DNA of 64,000 bases from Polyporus tsugae (GCA_024305745.1 JAHRBS010000002.1:2852001-2916000), one strand, 5' to 3'; positions 46,942 to 58,667 are shown, counted from the stretch's first letter. A program made the numbers and translations. Notes: generated by a model from the letters alone, not told the origin.

Positions 46942-49900
46942 TCAGAACTCCACGAAGTTCAATAGACCAAGCAATACGAGGCAAACGGAGTACGCCGAAG
47001 TCATGTACCCTGTAGCGCCTTCAGTATCCGAGTCATGCTAAGACAACGAATCAAAGTGAACACTCACCAGCGATAGTGAACGCCCCAGAGACGTCCCCGT
47101 AGAGCGCGGAGTATAGGACTGCGAGCACGAGTGAGGCGAGGACGGGGACCAGGATCGCGACGGCGATGCGGCTGAGCTGCCACCCCTCGACGAACTCGAT
47201 GCCGAGATCGGTGCGCGTGGTCAGGACCTGCATGAACTCGTGCCTGCCCTTCATCTGGTCGGGGTTGTGCAGGAAGTAGCGGAGGCGCATGTTCTTGGAC
47301 GGGCTGACGCCAGCTGGGCCGATCCGGCGGGGGTAGACGCATGTGTGGTCGGCCTGTGGGCATATTTCGTCAGTTCAAGTTGTCTGCGGCGGTTACAAAT
47401 GGCACTGTGCGCACGTATACCATCGACATCGACCTGGTTGAATGGCTATGACAGTCAGTACCGCCCCAGAGCAAACACAGAGGGGGCGCGACAGACTTAC
47501 CGCACGCCCCGGAGCGAGAACCACTTGCGCCAGAAGGTCCGCAGCTTGTCGTACGACCGCCCGAGCTCCCGCAACAGCGCCGCGTCGTCCCAGCCCGCCT
47601 CGATCCTCAGGTACGTGTAGCTCGACCCGCGGAACGCCTTGAGCGGGAACACGGCCCACTTCGGCTGCCAGTCGTCCGAGCATTGCCGCACGGGCAGCCC
47701 CGCTGCGTAGGGCCGACTCGGGTACGGTTTCGCCTTCGCTTGCAAGGCTGTGACGGGCCCCGTGTACGCAAGCGACTGCAGCTGCACCCCTGCGCCGCCC
47801 TTTCCGTCTGCGAACTTCTCGTCCATGATGGACAGCGGGAGGGAGTCGACGGAGGAAGAAGGCCCGTGCCACCGGAGCGCGATGAGGTGCTTCTCGAGCC
47901 GGTGGACGGCGGCGGTGAGCTGCATGTTATGCTCGTGCCAGAGCCCCGCGCGGCGCTCGTAGTCCTGGAGCGTCGTCTCGTGCAGCTGCAGGAGGTGCTC
48001 GAACTTCTCCCACTCCGACCTTGTGCCGTGGGGGCCCCCAGGCGGGCGGATGATGCGGACAGGGGACCTTAAGTGAGATGGCGGAGAGCTCGACCTGAAG
48101 TGATGCACCGAGACAGGACTCGGATGTCGGATTCGAGGAGAACCACCACCCAGTGCGTCGTCGGGAGGTTCCGGATAGAGTGATCGAGTCCGTTTGCGGC
48201 GAGGAGTGCACGGACGACGATAACCTAGGGACGGGTTAGTCCTCCGTCAAGAAGGCTCGCCGTTGATTATTGAGAGCGGCAACTCACGCGGACTGCCAGG
48301 GCTGACTTCCTCATACTCAACGGACGCCGGATGATACTTGGAATGGACCGGGCGCTGTGCAGGACTCCGCGAATAGTCTGTTGCTCCCCGACGCCAAGCT
48401 CGGCCGCCGCGCTCATAAGAAAGACGGTCAGCGTGATATTCCCGTGCGGGTCTGCAAGGACTGCTTGAGCGGGACCTGTTGGTAAAATAATGTCGGACGC
48501 CCTGTGGAACTACTACTAGTAGCAATGCTCGGTGTAAGCATTGTCCGATGCCCTGAGAAGCCCAGAGACTCACTTGGAGACCTTGAATTGGAGCGTGATC
48601 TACGACGGACCGGTGATGGAGATCGAGAACGGGGAGGACGCGTGCGCAGTGACGGACTCCGACTCGGAGTCCGGGACCTTGACCGTTGGCAAGCCTTCGA
48701 GACAGTCGGACTTCGACAAACAACTACAAAGGATTGCGGGCGTCAGAAGACCTTCCTCGAGAACCGCTCCTGGTTGATCATCGAGCGCGCATCGAACTCA
48801 CCGGAAGCCTGAGTTGACGGCGGGCGACGCGCTAACGGCACTAAGCGCTGGGCCGGTGACTGACTTCGCGAGGAGTGCCGTTCTGGTTCCCTACAACTTG
48901 GTGGCGGCCGCGGGAATGCATCATGCGGAACTACATCGGGCTCGCGAGGACTCCTTGATCGGGACCCAGCAGGATATTGAAAATACCGCAGAGCTGAGTG
49001 CTTGGGTTAAGTGTTGTTCGACCTCCGGAAGAAGCTTAGGTGCTTACACGGAGACCTAGAACGCAGTCGTGAATGGGAGCTTAGAACGAGATGCACACGA
49101 TGGCCTGATGATGGAGAGCGAGAGGGGGCCAGATATCTATGCGACGCTTCATCCAGGCGTTTAGAGGTTTCAGAGAGGGTTACAGCGGTGGGCGGCGTCT
49201 GCTGCGACTGAACCGGGCGCCGTGCAGGCGATCGACCTCGCGAAACGTCCGGACTCCGCGACGGCCTATGTTGCCGTACAGGGCGGTCAAAGAGGTCCTT
49301 GAAGTCAGTTAGAGAGTCTCGCGGCGGCCAGAAAGGACCCCGAGACCGAGATCGAGACCGAGATCTATGGCGAGAGGTGACATCCTCTCTCGCTAAATGT
49401 TTTTGTAAGTATTGCCCGGGCACCTGAGAAGCCAGTGTGGCACTTACATCGAGACCCGCCAGGGCGTAGCTCGAAGGATAGTTGCCGAACGCGTGGTGAT
49501 GGAGACCGAGAAGGTGGGCACTCTGTTATAGGCGCAGGCAGAGTTATCATCGTAGACGGCGGGTGACCAATAGTGGGCAGTGCATGATCAACCAAGGGTT
49601 GGTGTTCACTGGCAACCGGAATGGCCTAACGAATGTCAAAACCCGAAACGATCAAGGAACGATCAAGGTTAGTGAAGAATAGTACCTACCTGAACGACGG
49701 CAGATGGAAGAGGTATGCGCAACTTGAATGAGGGCGGAGGATCGACGGATGTGTTGCTGTACTTGTCGCCATCATCGCTTTCTCCTTCATCGCGTTGAGA
49801 AGACTGGGTTGTCGCTGGCTGCATCACTCCGACCAGCCCGCTGCCAGCCCCGGCCGATTCGAGAAGCGAAACTGCGGTTGTCACTGGCGGAGAAAGCGGG

Positions 49901-50315
49901 GCTGTTGTCTGCAGGGATGGAGACGAAGGCTGGGATGGCGTCTTGTGCAAGGCAGCCGGAAATGTCTGCCCTAGGGCAACAGAATCCGGAGGGTGGATTA
50001 CTGAGCATTGGTCAAATTCTTGTATACCGTAGGTTCGTGCTGAGAGTACTCACTGGGAGCCGATTGCATACGAGCAGTGGGAGAAGGGACAGTTTGGGCT
50101 TCGGGCTCAGTGACACGATTTCCACGCCGACCTTTGAACCATACCATGACTTTTTCCGAGCGTGGTGGCCTTTCCTGGGATTCAAGAACATCGTACTGTG
50201 CTTCGAGATCGTGCTGCCCTGGAGAGCCGCGTTGAGCTCGTTCCACGGCTCGAACGAGCCTCTCGAACTCTGCTTCCTCTTGCTCCTCTTGTGCAACCGA
50301 GTAGCTGTTTCCCAT
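46942..50315 (-). CDS. RS-domain protein with two C-terminal membrane segments
   Basis: Not assigned to a named family. The N-terminus, MGNSYS, fits an N-myristoylation signal, followed by a Glu-rich helix (QEEQEEAEFERLVRAVERA). Central exons are rich in Arg-Ser dipeptides (RSRSRTPSRSPS, RSRSRSRG, PPRSRSPSPVRRRSRSNS). Near the end come a helical region (EWEKFEHLLQLHETTLQDYE), then LRELGRSYDKLRTFW, a 25-nt microexon, the membrane exon RIAVAILVPVLASLVLAVLY and a terminal exon YMTSAYSVCLVLLGLLNFVEF ending in TGA at 46942. Resolved joints include 50053/about 50000, 47501, and 47075/47009. Around ten exons are needed and those at 48500-49600 are approximate. The C-terminal membrane hairpin is of a type I associate with uncharacterised Agaricomycete proteins. 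The start is the first ATG of the Glu-rich exon. The 3' half is duplicated in D1 and D2. Confidence 0.72.
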
Positions 50316-51042
50316 GACGAAAGGGAGTCGTTAGTAGGGGTGGATCTCAAGGATGTTTGTCGGGCCATAAAGGCGACTCGAACATAATATATAGTAGCCT
50401 CCGATCCGGGGCGCACAGCATCATCCAGGTTCGATTTTCCCACATTGTGCTTCTAATCAGAAGGTCTACGTGCATGTCGACAAAGGCTCTGCAAGAAAGT
50501 ACGTACATGACTGACTGAAGGCGTCGAAGTTCAGTGTTGCTTGGGATGGATCGTGGCGGTATGGAAACTTCTTTGCCGTAGCGGCGGGCGATGAGAGGCG
50601 ATGAGCTCGGCAGTGTCCAGTGTCTGTTCGCGAGTGTTTCTGTTCGAGTGACTGAGCCCTACTGTCTTCCCCGCTGGGCATTTGTTATTAGTATTTGCGA
50701 ACGTCCAATGACTGGCAGAGTCAAAAACTGTAGAAAGGCCGCAGGCCAGCACAGACCCTCCCGAAGATCCATGACGAACATGACAAGTCCGACCGACTCA
50801 GTACGAGGATGGAGTGTGTGTGGAAGGAAGAGCACCGGCGTGCACTGCCTTACGCCAAATAAATGCAAACAACAGCGCCAGCCAAATATTCGAGCGCTCA
50901 TTTGAGTCCGGCTCGATCCTGGATTTCAGCGGGGATCCTTCACAGGCCCTACAGGTGGCCACGCCGAAATCTTGGAAGAGGTACGTAGACTCTATGTCTG
51001 CTTGATGTCCTAAACGTGTTCATGCTAGTCTTTCAGTGCAGA
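50316..51042. other. Shared upstream region of the RS gene and the next F-box gene
   Basis: Between divergent genes. A CCAAT pentamer lies near 50704. A donor-like AGAG|GTACGT near 50982 and an acceptor TTTCAG at about 51035 suggest a 5' UTR intron for the F-box gene. No separate gene was recognised. Confidence 0.4.
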
Positions 51043-52991
51043 ATGGCACCAGACAGGTATCAGTGGCTCGAAGTTGTCTCCAGTGGCGCAGCGATTCTGA
51101 ACCTACCGCAGCCTGCTTCATCGTTTGAACAATGATACTCTTCTATATGTCCTCGAGCACCTCCAGGGAATGTCCGGTGGCCTTCTCCATCTTTCCGCCA
51201 CATGCCGGGTGCTACGCGAGGTCTGCAAGCCGATGATCTTTCGAGATGTGACCCGCAGGTTGACCACTCCGGTCGTCAACTCCGAGGGGTTCTTTCCCGC
51301 AATGTTGTCGCATTTGATCAAGTACGTCCATCACAGGTTGTTTATATCGAGAAAATAAAACAACTGATGTCGTACTATCTATGAAGATCTATTGTTCTAG
51401 TCGACTGCTGCTCACAGGAGCAAGCGGGACTCTCGGGGTTACCCGAACTCATGAGCGGGTACACAGACACTAGGCTTCTCGATTCTCTAGAAAACCCCTA
51501 CCTCTGCACCTTCCTCGACGGTCCCGAACTCCAATCGTGCCTGAAACACCTGACGTCTCTGCGCAAGCTATCTCTTGCCACAGCCACAACTGAGCCCTGG
51601 GTCCTCCATGGCGTACGGTGGGGCACGTTGAAGGCCATACTGTCGCTTCCCCAACTTGAAGAGTTCTCTCTCCGAGGCCTGACGTTCTCCCCGGTCCTAC
51701 CAGCCCGCGATACAACACCAGAAGCGCTCGGGATACGAAGTCTTGAGCACATCAAGTCTTTCCGGTACGAATCGCCGTCGTTCCGTGTCTCGAACTGGGG
51801 CACCCGAGATTCGTACCCATTCTCCTCTGAGGAGACGATCCTTCGCCGCGTTCTCGAGAAGCTCTACGGCTCTGTTGAGAAATTGACTCTTTCCTCCGAG
51901 GCCGCTCCTATACGGACCATGGCACAGTGGGAGTGGCCGCGCCTGCGAGAGCTCACCCTCACTGGCGAACGGTGGGCGGAACCTCATACGCCGTTTGTCT
52001 CCCTCTTTGCGAACATGCCTTGCCTACGGAAGGTCGCGTTCAATCTTGTTGTGGTGCGCGGTTATCTAACGGAGGCGCCACCGCTTTGGCCGCGCGGGCA
52101 CCGAGCGGCGTTTCCATGGCCGGACCTCACACACTTGTCGCTTTCCCACCCGCACGCCGAAGACGAGGTGTTCGCTCACCTTCCCCCGAGGCTGCAGTCG
52201 TTGTCCTTGTGCTGCTGCCCGCACAAGTCGGAGAAACTATTGCTGGACGGGATAGTTACCTACCCACACCGGTACGAGTACTTGGTCTTGGACTCGTCGG
52301 ACATGCTGGACATCCTTCGTCGTTGCCGAACACCGCATCTGGCCCGCCTCGAGCTCGAATACGACGCTGGCGAGAGGGAGCATGACTTGCTGGAGCATCT
52401 CACGGTGGCGTTTCCGCGATTGACGTCCTTGCAGATCCACCGGTATCGGAACACCGGCACTGCCGACCATCAGGTCCCAGCTGTGGTGCGTATCTACATG
52501 CGGTGGACATTTTACTCCGTTTTCGGCGGCCTGCTCATACTGTGTTGCGACACGACAGGACACAGGCCGTAGGACCATAGACGATGTCGACTTCAAAGCT
52601 GTGGTGAGCTCTAGCCACCTCGACCTTTGGGCCCTACTCACTGCGATTTATGCCTCACTCCCAGGAATCCTTCGGCAGATCGCTGGCCCCGCTGGCCTGC
52701 CTCCACACTGTCAACGCCTACCTCGACTACGAGGACACCCCTCAGCCCGAATTCGACCTTCCGCGGGTCAGGGGGTTCCAGTACTCGAGCCAGGATGTCG
52801 ACAGGTTCACCGCGACGCTGCAAAAGGCTGCGAACGTTCTGGCACGCGCCGTGGGCCCCTCTATCGAGAGCGTGCAGCTGTGGCGGCCGAGAGAAGGAGA
52901 GGGGTACAAATGGCTGGCGTTTCGGGTTGTGCGCGGCTCGTTTGGGGTCGAGGCGAAGTGCGAAGAGGATTGGCGAGTATCAAGACGTTGA
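51043..52991 (+). CDS. F-box/LRR-like protein
   Basis: A short first exon, 51043-51056 (MAPD), joins exon 2, 51112-51321, carrying the F-box: LLHRLNNDTLLYVLEHL and LSATCRVLREVCKPMIF. Exon 3 starts at about 51425 (acceptor chosen to keep phase; less certain) and carries the leucine-rich body: LTSLRKLSLATA, LPQLEEFSLRGL, WPRLRELTLTGERW, MPCLRKVAFNLV and LPPRLQSLSLCCCP. It ends in VPAVV at about 52486. A long last intron (about 180 bp) leads to exon 4, beginning ESFGRSLAPLACLHTVNA and ending VSRR at 52991. No disabling change was found. It is the first F-box gene to the right of the repeat array, so the array interrupts an older cluster. Predicted SCF substrate adaptor; target unknown. Confidence 0.82.
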
Positions 52992-53410
52992 ATGTGAATG
53001 TCGATTTAGTTTATATAAACGCATATCGGGACCTTGTTCAGTGGACGACTTCGCCAGCGACAAATACAACCAAATACAACCCCCTAGGGGCGCCTATTGG
53101 ACTCGGACGGTACTGTCGGTCACGGTCTTCCTGGACAGTCAGGTACCCTTTCCCCAACAGTTAGGACTGCAGCTTCCCTCATCCTCGTCGAATAGTCCGA
53201 TAGCAAGATATCTTGTAAGTGAACCCTCACTGAACCTTCGTACCGTCTTACTTAACTTGAATTCGAGGCGGACAACATCAACCCCTCTCCGACGTCATAC
53301 CGTTCGTTGTCTTCCTTCACGAAAGTGAGCCTTGGAGTAAAGGGTATGATGCAGAACCCCGTGATGTGTCTATCCCCAGCCAGGCCGCCACATCTCTCGA
53401 TATTCGTTCA

Positions 53411-55353
53411 ATGAAGGTACCAACAGTCCGAGTCATTCAAATTCATTCAGAGCCTTTCGAGCCATCCAGAGCCGTGGCAATGCAAAAGCCGGATATTCGC
53501 TCGTAAGCAAATCTTTCAACTTTGTTACATTCAGTGCCCTATCATTTCTACCACAGACAATCCGATATCTTTTGTCGGTTGGATGACGACAGCCTCGCCG
53601 AGCTTTTCGAGCATGTCATCGCATCTGATAGCTTGCACTCGCTCTCCCTGACTTGCAAGTGGATGAGAGAAGCGTGCAAACCAGTGTTGTTTCGTCAGTG
53701 TCATGTAATGACACCACGCAGGTTCGATGCTCAACACTTCGTCCCCGAAACGATGTGGCCATACGTGCGGTGCGCCTAAATCATTTCTTCCCGGAATCAC
53801 TGAAACATGTTGAAATAATAACAACCTAGGTCTCTTCGCCTATACTGCAATTTCCCTCGTCTGGTGTACGAGAGAAACGCAGTGGGCCGCAAGCCGCTGA
53901 ATGGCTCATATGACGACATCTACGCTCCGCTCACGGCTAAGCTATCTAGTATGCCGAAGCTCCGAACAATGATCATCAGCCATGCTCAGAAAGGTGGACT
54001 TCCATGGGAGGCCATTAGTGCGGTTGCTCGAATCCCCCAGTTGCGTAACCTTCATATCGTTGATTTTCTGGACGATCGCCGCGTCCTTCCACCGGAAACC
54101 GAGCGGTTGCTGCATCCCTTGATTACTTCGCTTGCTACCATCGACTATCCATCCTCTGGCTATCGCAGAATTTCCGCCACCGAGATCAAGCTCTTCTCTG
54201 TCCTCCTGCGACAAGCCACTACTCAGCGGTCGCTGGAGATACTCTCGATTCCTAGCGAATGCGCACCTTTGGACTGTTTGAGTACGACGGATTTCCCTCG
54301 CCTCCGCGAACTGTCCTTGATCGGGCGACGTCAGGTCATCACGTCGCATGCCGGCAGTGGGCAACGATACACCCCTTACCTCTCCGTTCTCGCCCACATG
54401 CCCCGTCTCCGGAAGCTATCGTTGGCCCTCGCGCAGCCGATCGACTTGCCACGTCAAGAGATATGGCCTACGGGGATGGAAGCCGAGTTCCCCTGCCCGG
54501 ATCTCCAGGACCTGCTGGTTTCCTACCCCCACCCTGACGACGAGTTCTACGCCCATCTCCCTTCTACCCTTCAGTGCCTCGCGCTGCGCTGCTGGCCCCG
54601 CCACTCCTTCAACTTTCTCGAACAGGACGTCAGCGTGATGACGGGACTAGGCTGGTACTCTCCCGCCCCGACCTCTTCGGAAATCCTCCGAATACTTCGC
54701 CGTTGCCCACCATCGTCCACCGGCAGCGTCTCGCGTCTCGAGCTCGAATTTGTCGAGGACGACCAAGCGGGCGAGCTCTTCCGACTCATTCCGGGTGCGT
54801 TTCCACAGCTGCGGTATCTGATCATTCATCGGTATCGGTACTATGTACGACCGTGGTTCCGAAATGAATCACGCGGTTCCAGTGGTACGTCACCCGTCCG
54901 CGTCCGCGTCCCCTCTTTCAAGTTTCCCCAATTGACTTTCAGTTGACGGTACTATCATACACGTAGGCCACCATCGCCCAAGCGCTTGCCCCTCTGCAGC
55001 ACCTCCGGGTCCTCTTCTGCCACCTTGATTTCGAGCACGCCCCACCCCCGTGTGCGTCCGACTACAGCGGGTTTGACCCTACCTTGCAAAGGGCGGCCGA
55101 CGAATTTGGGAACGCGCTGTCCTCGACCGTCAAAGTGGTCGGTCTCCTCCGCCGCCAGCGACATGGGAATCATTACGTGTACTTTCGCATCGTCCGTGAC
55201 GACCATGATGGCCCCGGAGTGCGCATGCATGCGGAGTGCGACCGGTCCGACCCCATCGTAGACATAGACGGGATTTCGTGCGTCTCCGAGCTTCTACTGT
55301 TGATTTTCATTTTCGAATTCTGTCTGCTCACAAAATTGTTCTTGAGTCGCTAG
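53411..55353 (+). CDS. F-box/LRR-like protein
   Basis: Close paralogue of 15125-16973. Exon 1 (53411-53503) is a short leader. Exon 2 encodes FCRLDDDSLAELFEHV and LSLTCKWMREACKPVLF to WPYVR. Exon 3 has the LRR-like body (MPKLRTMIISH, IPQLRNLHIVDF, FPRLRELSLIGRR, MPRLRKLSLALAQ). The last exon starts ATIAQALAPLQHLRVLFC at about 54967 and ends at a TAG at 55353. Its C-terminus (IFIFEFCLLTKLFLSR) differs from the sister gene. Near 54840 the frame that would lead to a VPVV-type exon end, as in the other copies, is out of phase with the body. A donor at TAT|GTACGA (about 54846) restores phase to the last exon. The gene is therefore probably expressible but may carry an old one-base change. Confidence 0.78.
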
Positions 55354-56168
55354 CGTCGATGATGGTCGCGCATCGCGTCGTGAAGGGATGGTTGGAGCAG
55401 TGTTTGTTTGCCAGACAATCAGGGTATTTTTCGGTGTGTGCCATTCTTCCTTCCATGGACCATGACATGAACTATCGTCGCAAAGGTGTGAAATGCTTTG
55501 TTGACTAAAAGCTCCACTCCTAATTCTATATATATGACAAACCTGTACTGTACTTTCCAAGTAGTCAGAGGGTGGGACGGTGCACTGCAAGCCTCTGGTC
55601 TGACCCTGGACGAGGAGCGACGCGTCCGAGTACGGGATCCGGAAACAACGAAGACCGCTCATGCGTCGAGAGGTACCAGAAGGGACATGGGGTCTCATCA
55701 GATCTCAAAGCCTTGGAATGACCATCAATCACTGACAATGGACATGGACTGGGTTGGGTTTTTGCTTTTGCTTGGATTCACTTCAACTCGGACATCTGCA
55801 TCAACTCCCAAGAACACAAATCGAACTTCGAAGCACACAATCACAATCACACACACTCACACACACGCATCCAAACCCTCGCAGGAAAAAAAAAAACCCC
55901 CAAACCCCAAACCGAATGCGATACAAAACTGCAAAGCGAGCGTACACAGTGACATCAAAAAAACAAAATAAGCTACACAGGTAAGTAATACTAATAGGTA
56001 TATCAGTGTCAGTCACCCGCCGACTCGTGCTCGAAGGCGAACTTGTGACTGCGATAACAAACAATGCGAGGTATTGCGTATGCGTGCGTCGTCCCAAGAC
56101 CTGCAGCAGGGCAGAGACGGAATAGACGACGACAACGACAGCGACAGCAGGAGAAACCAAAAACGGAA
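55354..56168. other. Intergenic region with low-complexity sequence
   Basis: Contains an (AC/TC)-rich tract near 55830-55870 and an A11 run followed by C-rich sequence near 55888-55910. No gene was recognised. The right part is probably the 3' UTR of the minus-strand gene that follows. Confidence 0.45.
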
Positions 56169-58667
56169 TCAGCCGAGCGCATGGCTGAGCGTCACGCTCC
56201 CCGACACCACTGGCAAGTTCGCGTGCGGGTGCGGGTGCGGGTGCGGGTGCGGCCGCACATACTCCTCGCTCGCGAACGCCGCCGAGTCCACGCCTTGCGC
56301 CGACTGAGGCTGAGGTTGGATAAACGCCATCGCCGTCGCCGGTGCGATGCAGTGCAGCGGGGTCAGGCTCGGGCTCGCCGGTGCGGGGGTGGTGGTCGGG
56401 GGCGGGGACGAGAAGCACGGCGCGCACCCGGTGGGCGACTGCAGGCACTGGAGGAAGGTCGCGTGCCATGCGCACCCCGTGGGACTCGACGATCCGGAGA
56501 GCGACGAGGACGCTGACGACGCTGACGACGAGAGGTCGGGCGTGGAGGGGTATTCCGGGGTGGCCATCGCAAAGTCCTGCTGCTGCTGGTGTTGCGGGGA
56601 AGGCGTGCATGGCAGCGCGTAGGTCGGGACAGGGACAGGGACAGGAGACGGCGACGGCGACAAGGACGCAGCACGGAGCGCGGGATCGAGCCACGGCATG
56701 CACTCCGGCTGCACGTACGCCTGTGGCTGGACGTCGATCTGCATCGCGTCGAAGCCCATGTCCATCTCGGGGTACGGCATCTCGAGCTGCGGCTGCGCCG
56801 CGTAAAACCCCCGGCACGGCTGCGAGTGGCGCATCCACGACGCGCACGAGACGGACATCCCAATCACGCGAGGGAGGAGCGGGACGGTGGGCGAGGCCCA
56901 CTCTCCGCGGCGCGCACGGTCGACGGGCGTACCGCGGCCCATGAACGGCACGCCGTTCCGACCCATCTGTTCCGGGACGCACTCCAGCGCATACACCGGT
57001 ACGGAAGCGAGTGGGGGCAGCCTCGGGGGACCGAAGGCCTGAGCACCGGGACTCCAGCCGACATTCGCAGCGGTGTCGAAGGGGTTGAGGCCGTCGTACG
57101 TCTGCGCGTGCGCGTCGAAGAGGAGATCATCGTCCTCGGACTTGTCCTCGTCCTCGTCCGAATCCCAGTCGCTCGAGTATCCAAAGTCCATGTCCGTGTC
57201 GCCGTCCGCGTCGACAAGGGCCGCTGCGGCGCACGACGAGGGAGTGTATAGCGTGAACGGAGGAGTGACCGGAGAAGACGGAACGGAGTCGGAGGCTGTG
57301 CTGGGCGCTTGCGGGAGGAACTGCTGGGCAGCCAGTTTCTCAGCCTGGACGACAGCCTCGAATATCTCCCGGTATGTCTCCTTCCTGTAAAGTACAAGTA
57401 CCAGTCAGCACAAGAGGACTGAGTGGCGAATGAACGGAAGTCACTGCCGCAACTAGGTACAGGCGACCGTTATGCCACGCAAAGTGAATACTCACAGGAA
57501 CTCTACACGTTCTTGGCAAGCGAGCTTCCACAAACCGGTATCGGCCGTCTCGGGTCTGCGTTCACGCGGAGGGAGCTTGAGGCGGTGGAACTGGCAGATG
57601 GTCGGTTCCGCGGGTTCCTCCGTTGCAGGATCCGGGAGGGTGGGCTGCGCACATTGATCCACGAACGCGAGCGCTGGAAGAGATGGTGGGACATCAGAAG
57701 CCGGTGTGGCATCAGGCACTGTATGTGCAAGTGCCTTCGGACGGGGCGTAGGGGGGCGCTCTGGACGCGGCCGCTCTTCAGGAGATGAATTTGGCGGTGT
57801 ACACGAAGTTGATGGGCGGGTGGCCGTGGGGGCACCGACAGTCAGAAGACGCCCGTCCTAAATGAAAGACGTCCGGTCAGGACAAAGAAGGATAGAACAT
57901 GCACCATCACTCACGGTCGTTGCACGATGCGCCCCACGTTCCCTTGGGCCCGAGCGTTCGACACGGGGCTCTCCGGACTTCCCTGTTGTGGGGGAACCTT
58001 GAGGCTGCGGCGCGTCACACGAAGGTGCACGAGAACCATCTCGAAGGCGGCCGACATCAGCACTAGTGGCAGGAGTTTCATTGTCGGAGAGATAGGTCAG
58101 AAGCCGCTGACGCTTCGCGTAGCGCAGCTGCCTCGGGGTCTGGAACTCCTCGTCTTCATCTGCGGCTTTGTCTCCCGCGGCGGCGACGCCGAGCAGGCCA
58201 TCAATATGCACGAGCTCGTAGGCCAGGCGATCGGGGCGATCGGCAGCGTTCTGAGACCGCTTTCTCTTGGATCCTGCTAGAACGGGTACAGACGACGACG
58301 GATGCGGGACGACGACGGAGATCTGCTGCTTCCTTGCGGCAGGACGTTTGTTTCTAGAAGAGGAAGGGGCTGTGCTACTACTGCCAGTGCTGGCCCGAGT
58401 ACGACGCTTACTGGCCGGGGCGGATGGATGCCTGGAAGTCGGATGGATGCCGGATTTGGAGTGGGCCGCGAGGGAGACGGCAGACGGTTTGGGGGCCAGA
58501 GAGATATCGGCGGCGTGTGTGCTGCGGGGATGTGTGCGACGACTTACGGCAGTCTGGGTGTGTGCGAGAAGGTAGGAGGAACGGCTAAGGTTTGTCTGAC
58601 GGCGGACACGGATGCGTGGCGAGCGCCTGGGGCCGTCGACAGGTGGTGGGTGCACGACGAGCGCCAT
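56169..58667 (-). CDS. Large low-complexity protein of unknown function, probably nuclear
   Basis: Three exons, 58667-57915, 57857-57496 and 57384-56169, splice in phase to 776 residues. The N-terminal third is basic and Ser/Pro-rich with several nuclear-signal-like clusters (RRSPRIRVRR, SKRKRS, RYAKRQR). The middle contains ICQFHRLKLPPRERRP and DTGLWKLACQERVEFLKETY, spanning the second joint, followed by REIFEAVVQAEKLAAQQF. This is the only part that looks like a folded, conserved core. Then come an acidic patch (DWDSDEDEDKSEDDD), a Pro/Ser/Thr-rich stretch and a His-Pro repeat near the C-terminus. No catalytic or DNA-binding motif was recognised. The composition suggests a regulatory protein. 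The start is the first ATG of a long open exon, so further 5' exons cannot be excluded. Confidence 0.75.
56223..56252 (+). repeat. Hexanucleotide microsatellite (GTGCGG)5 coding for His-Pro repeats
   Basis: Five perfect GTGCGG units; on the coding (minus) strand they read CCGCAC and encode alternating Pro-His in the C-terminus of the 776-residue protein. Length changes here stay in frame, so this is a likely polymorphic site. Confidence 0.8.

Larger units (their letters stand above)
44274..47788. repeat. Segment D, copy 3 of 3 (joined to the complete RS gene)
   Basis: Left part identical to copy 2. The rightmost ~700 bp differ from copies 1/2 at single bases such as 47071, and homology to them ends at 47788. 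Past that point the RS gene continues without a break into its 5' exons, so this is likely the parental location of D. Confidence 0.88.

Noticed and set aside
22283..47788. A transposon or giant mobile element as the cause of the array.
   Set aside because: No transposase, terminal inverted or long terminal repeats, or target-site duplications were seen at the D or U edges; the allele pattern fits unequal crossing over between direct repeats.
54830..54970. A disabling frameshift in the F-box gene at 53411-55353.
   Set aside because: The expected VPVV exon end is out of frame, but a GTACGA donor at about 54846 restores phase to the last exon, so loss of function is not established.
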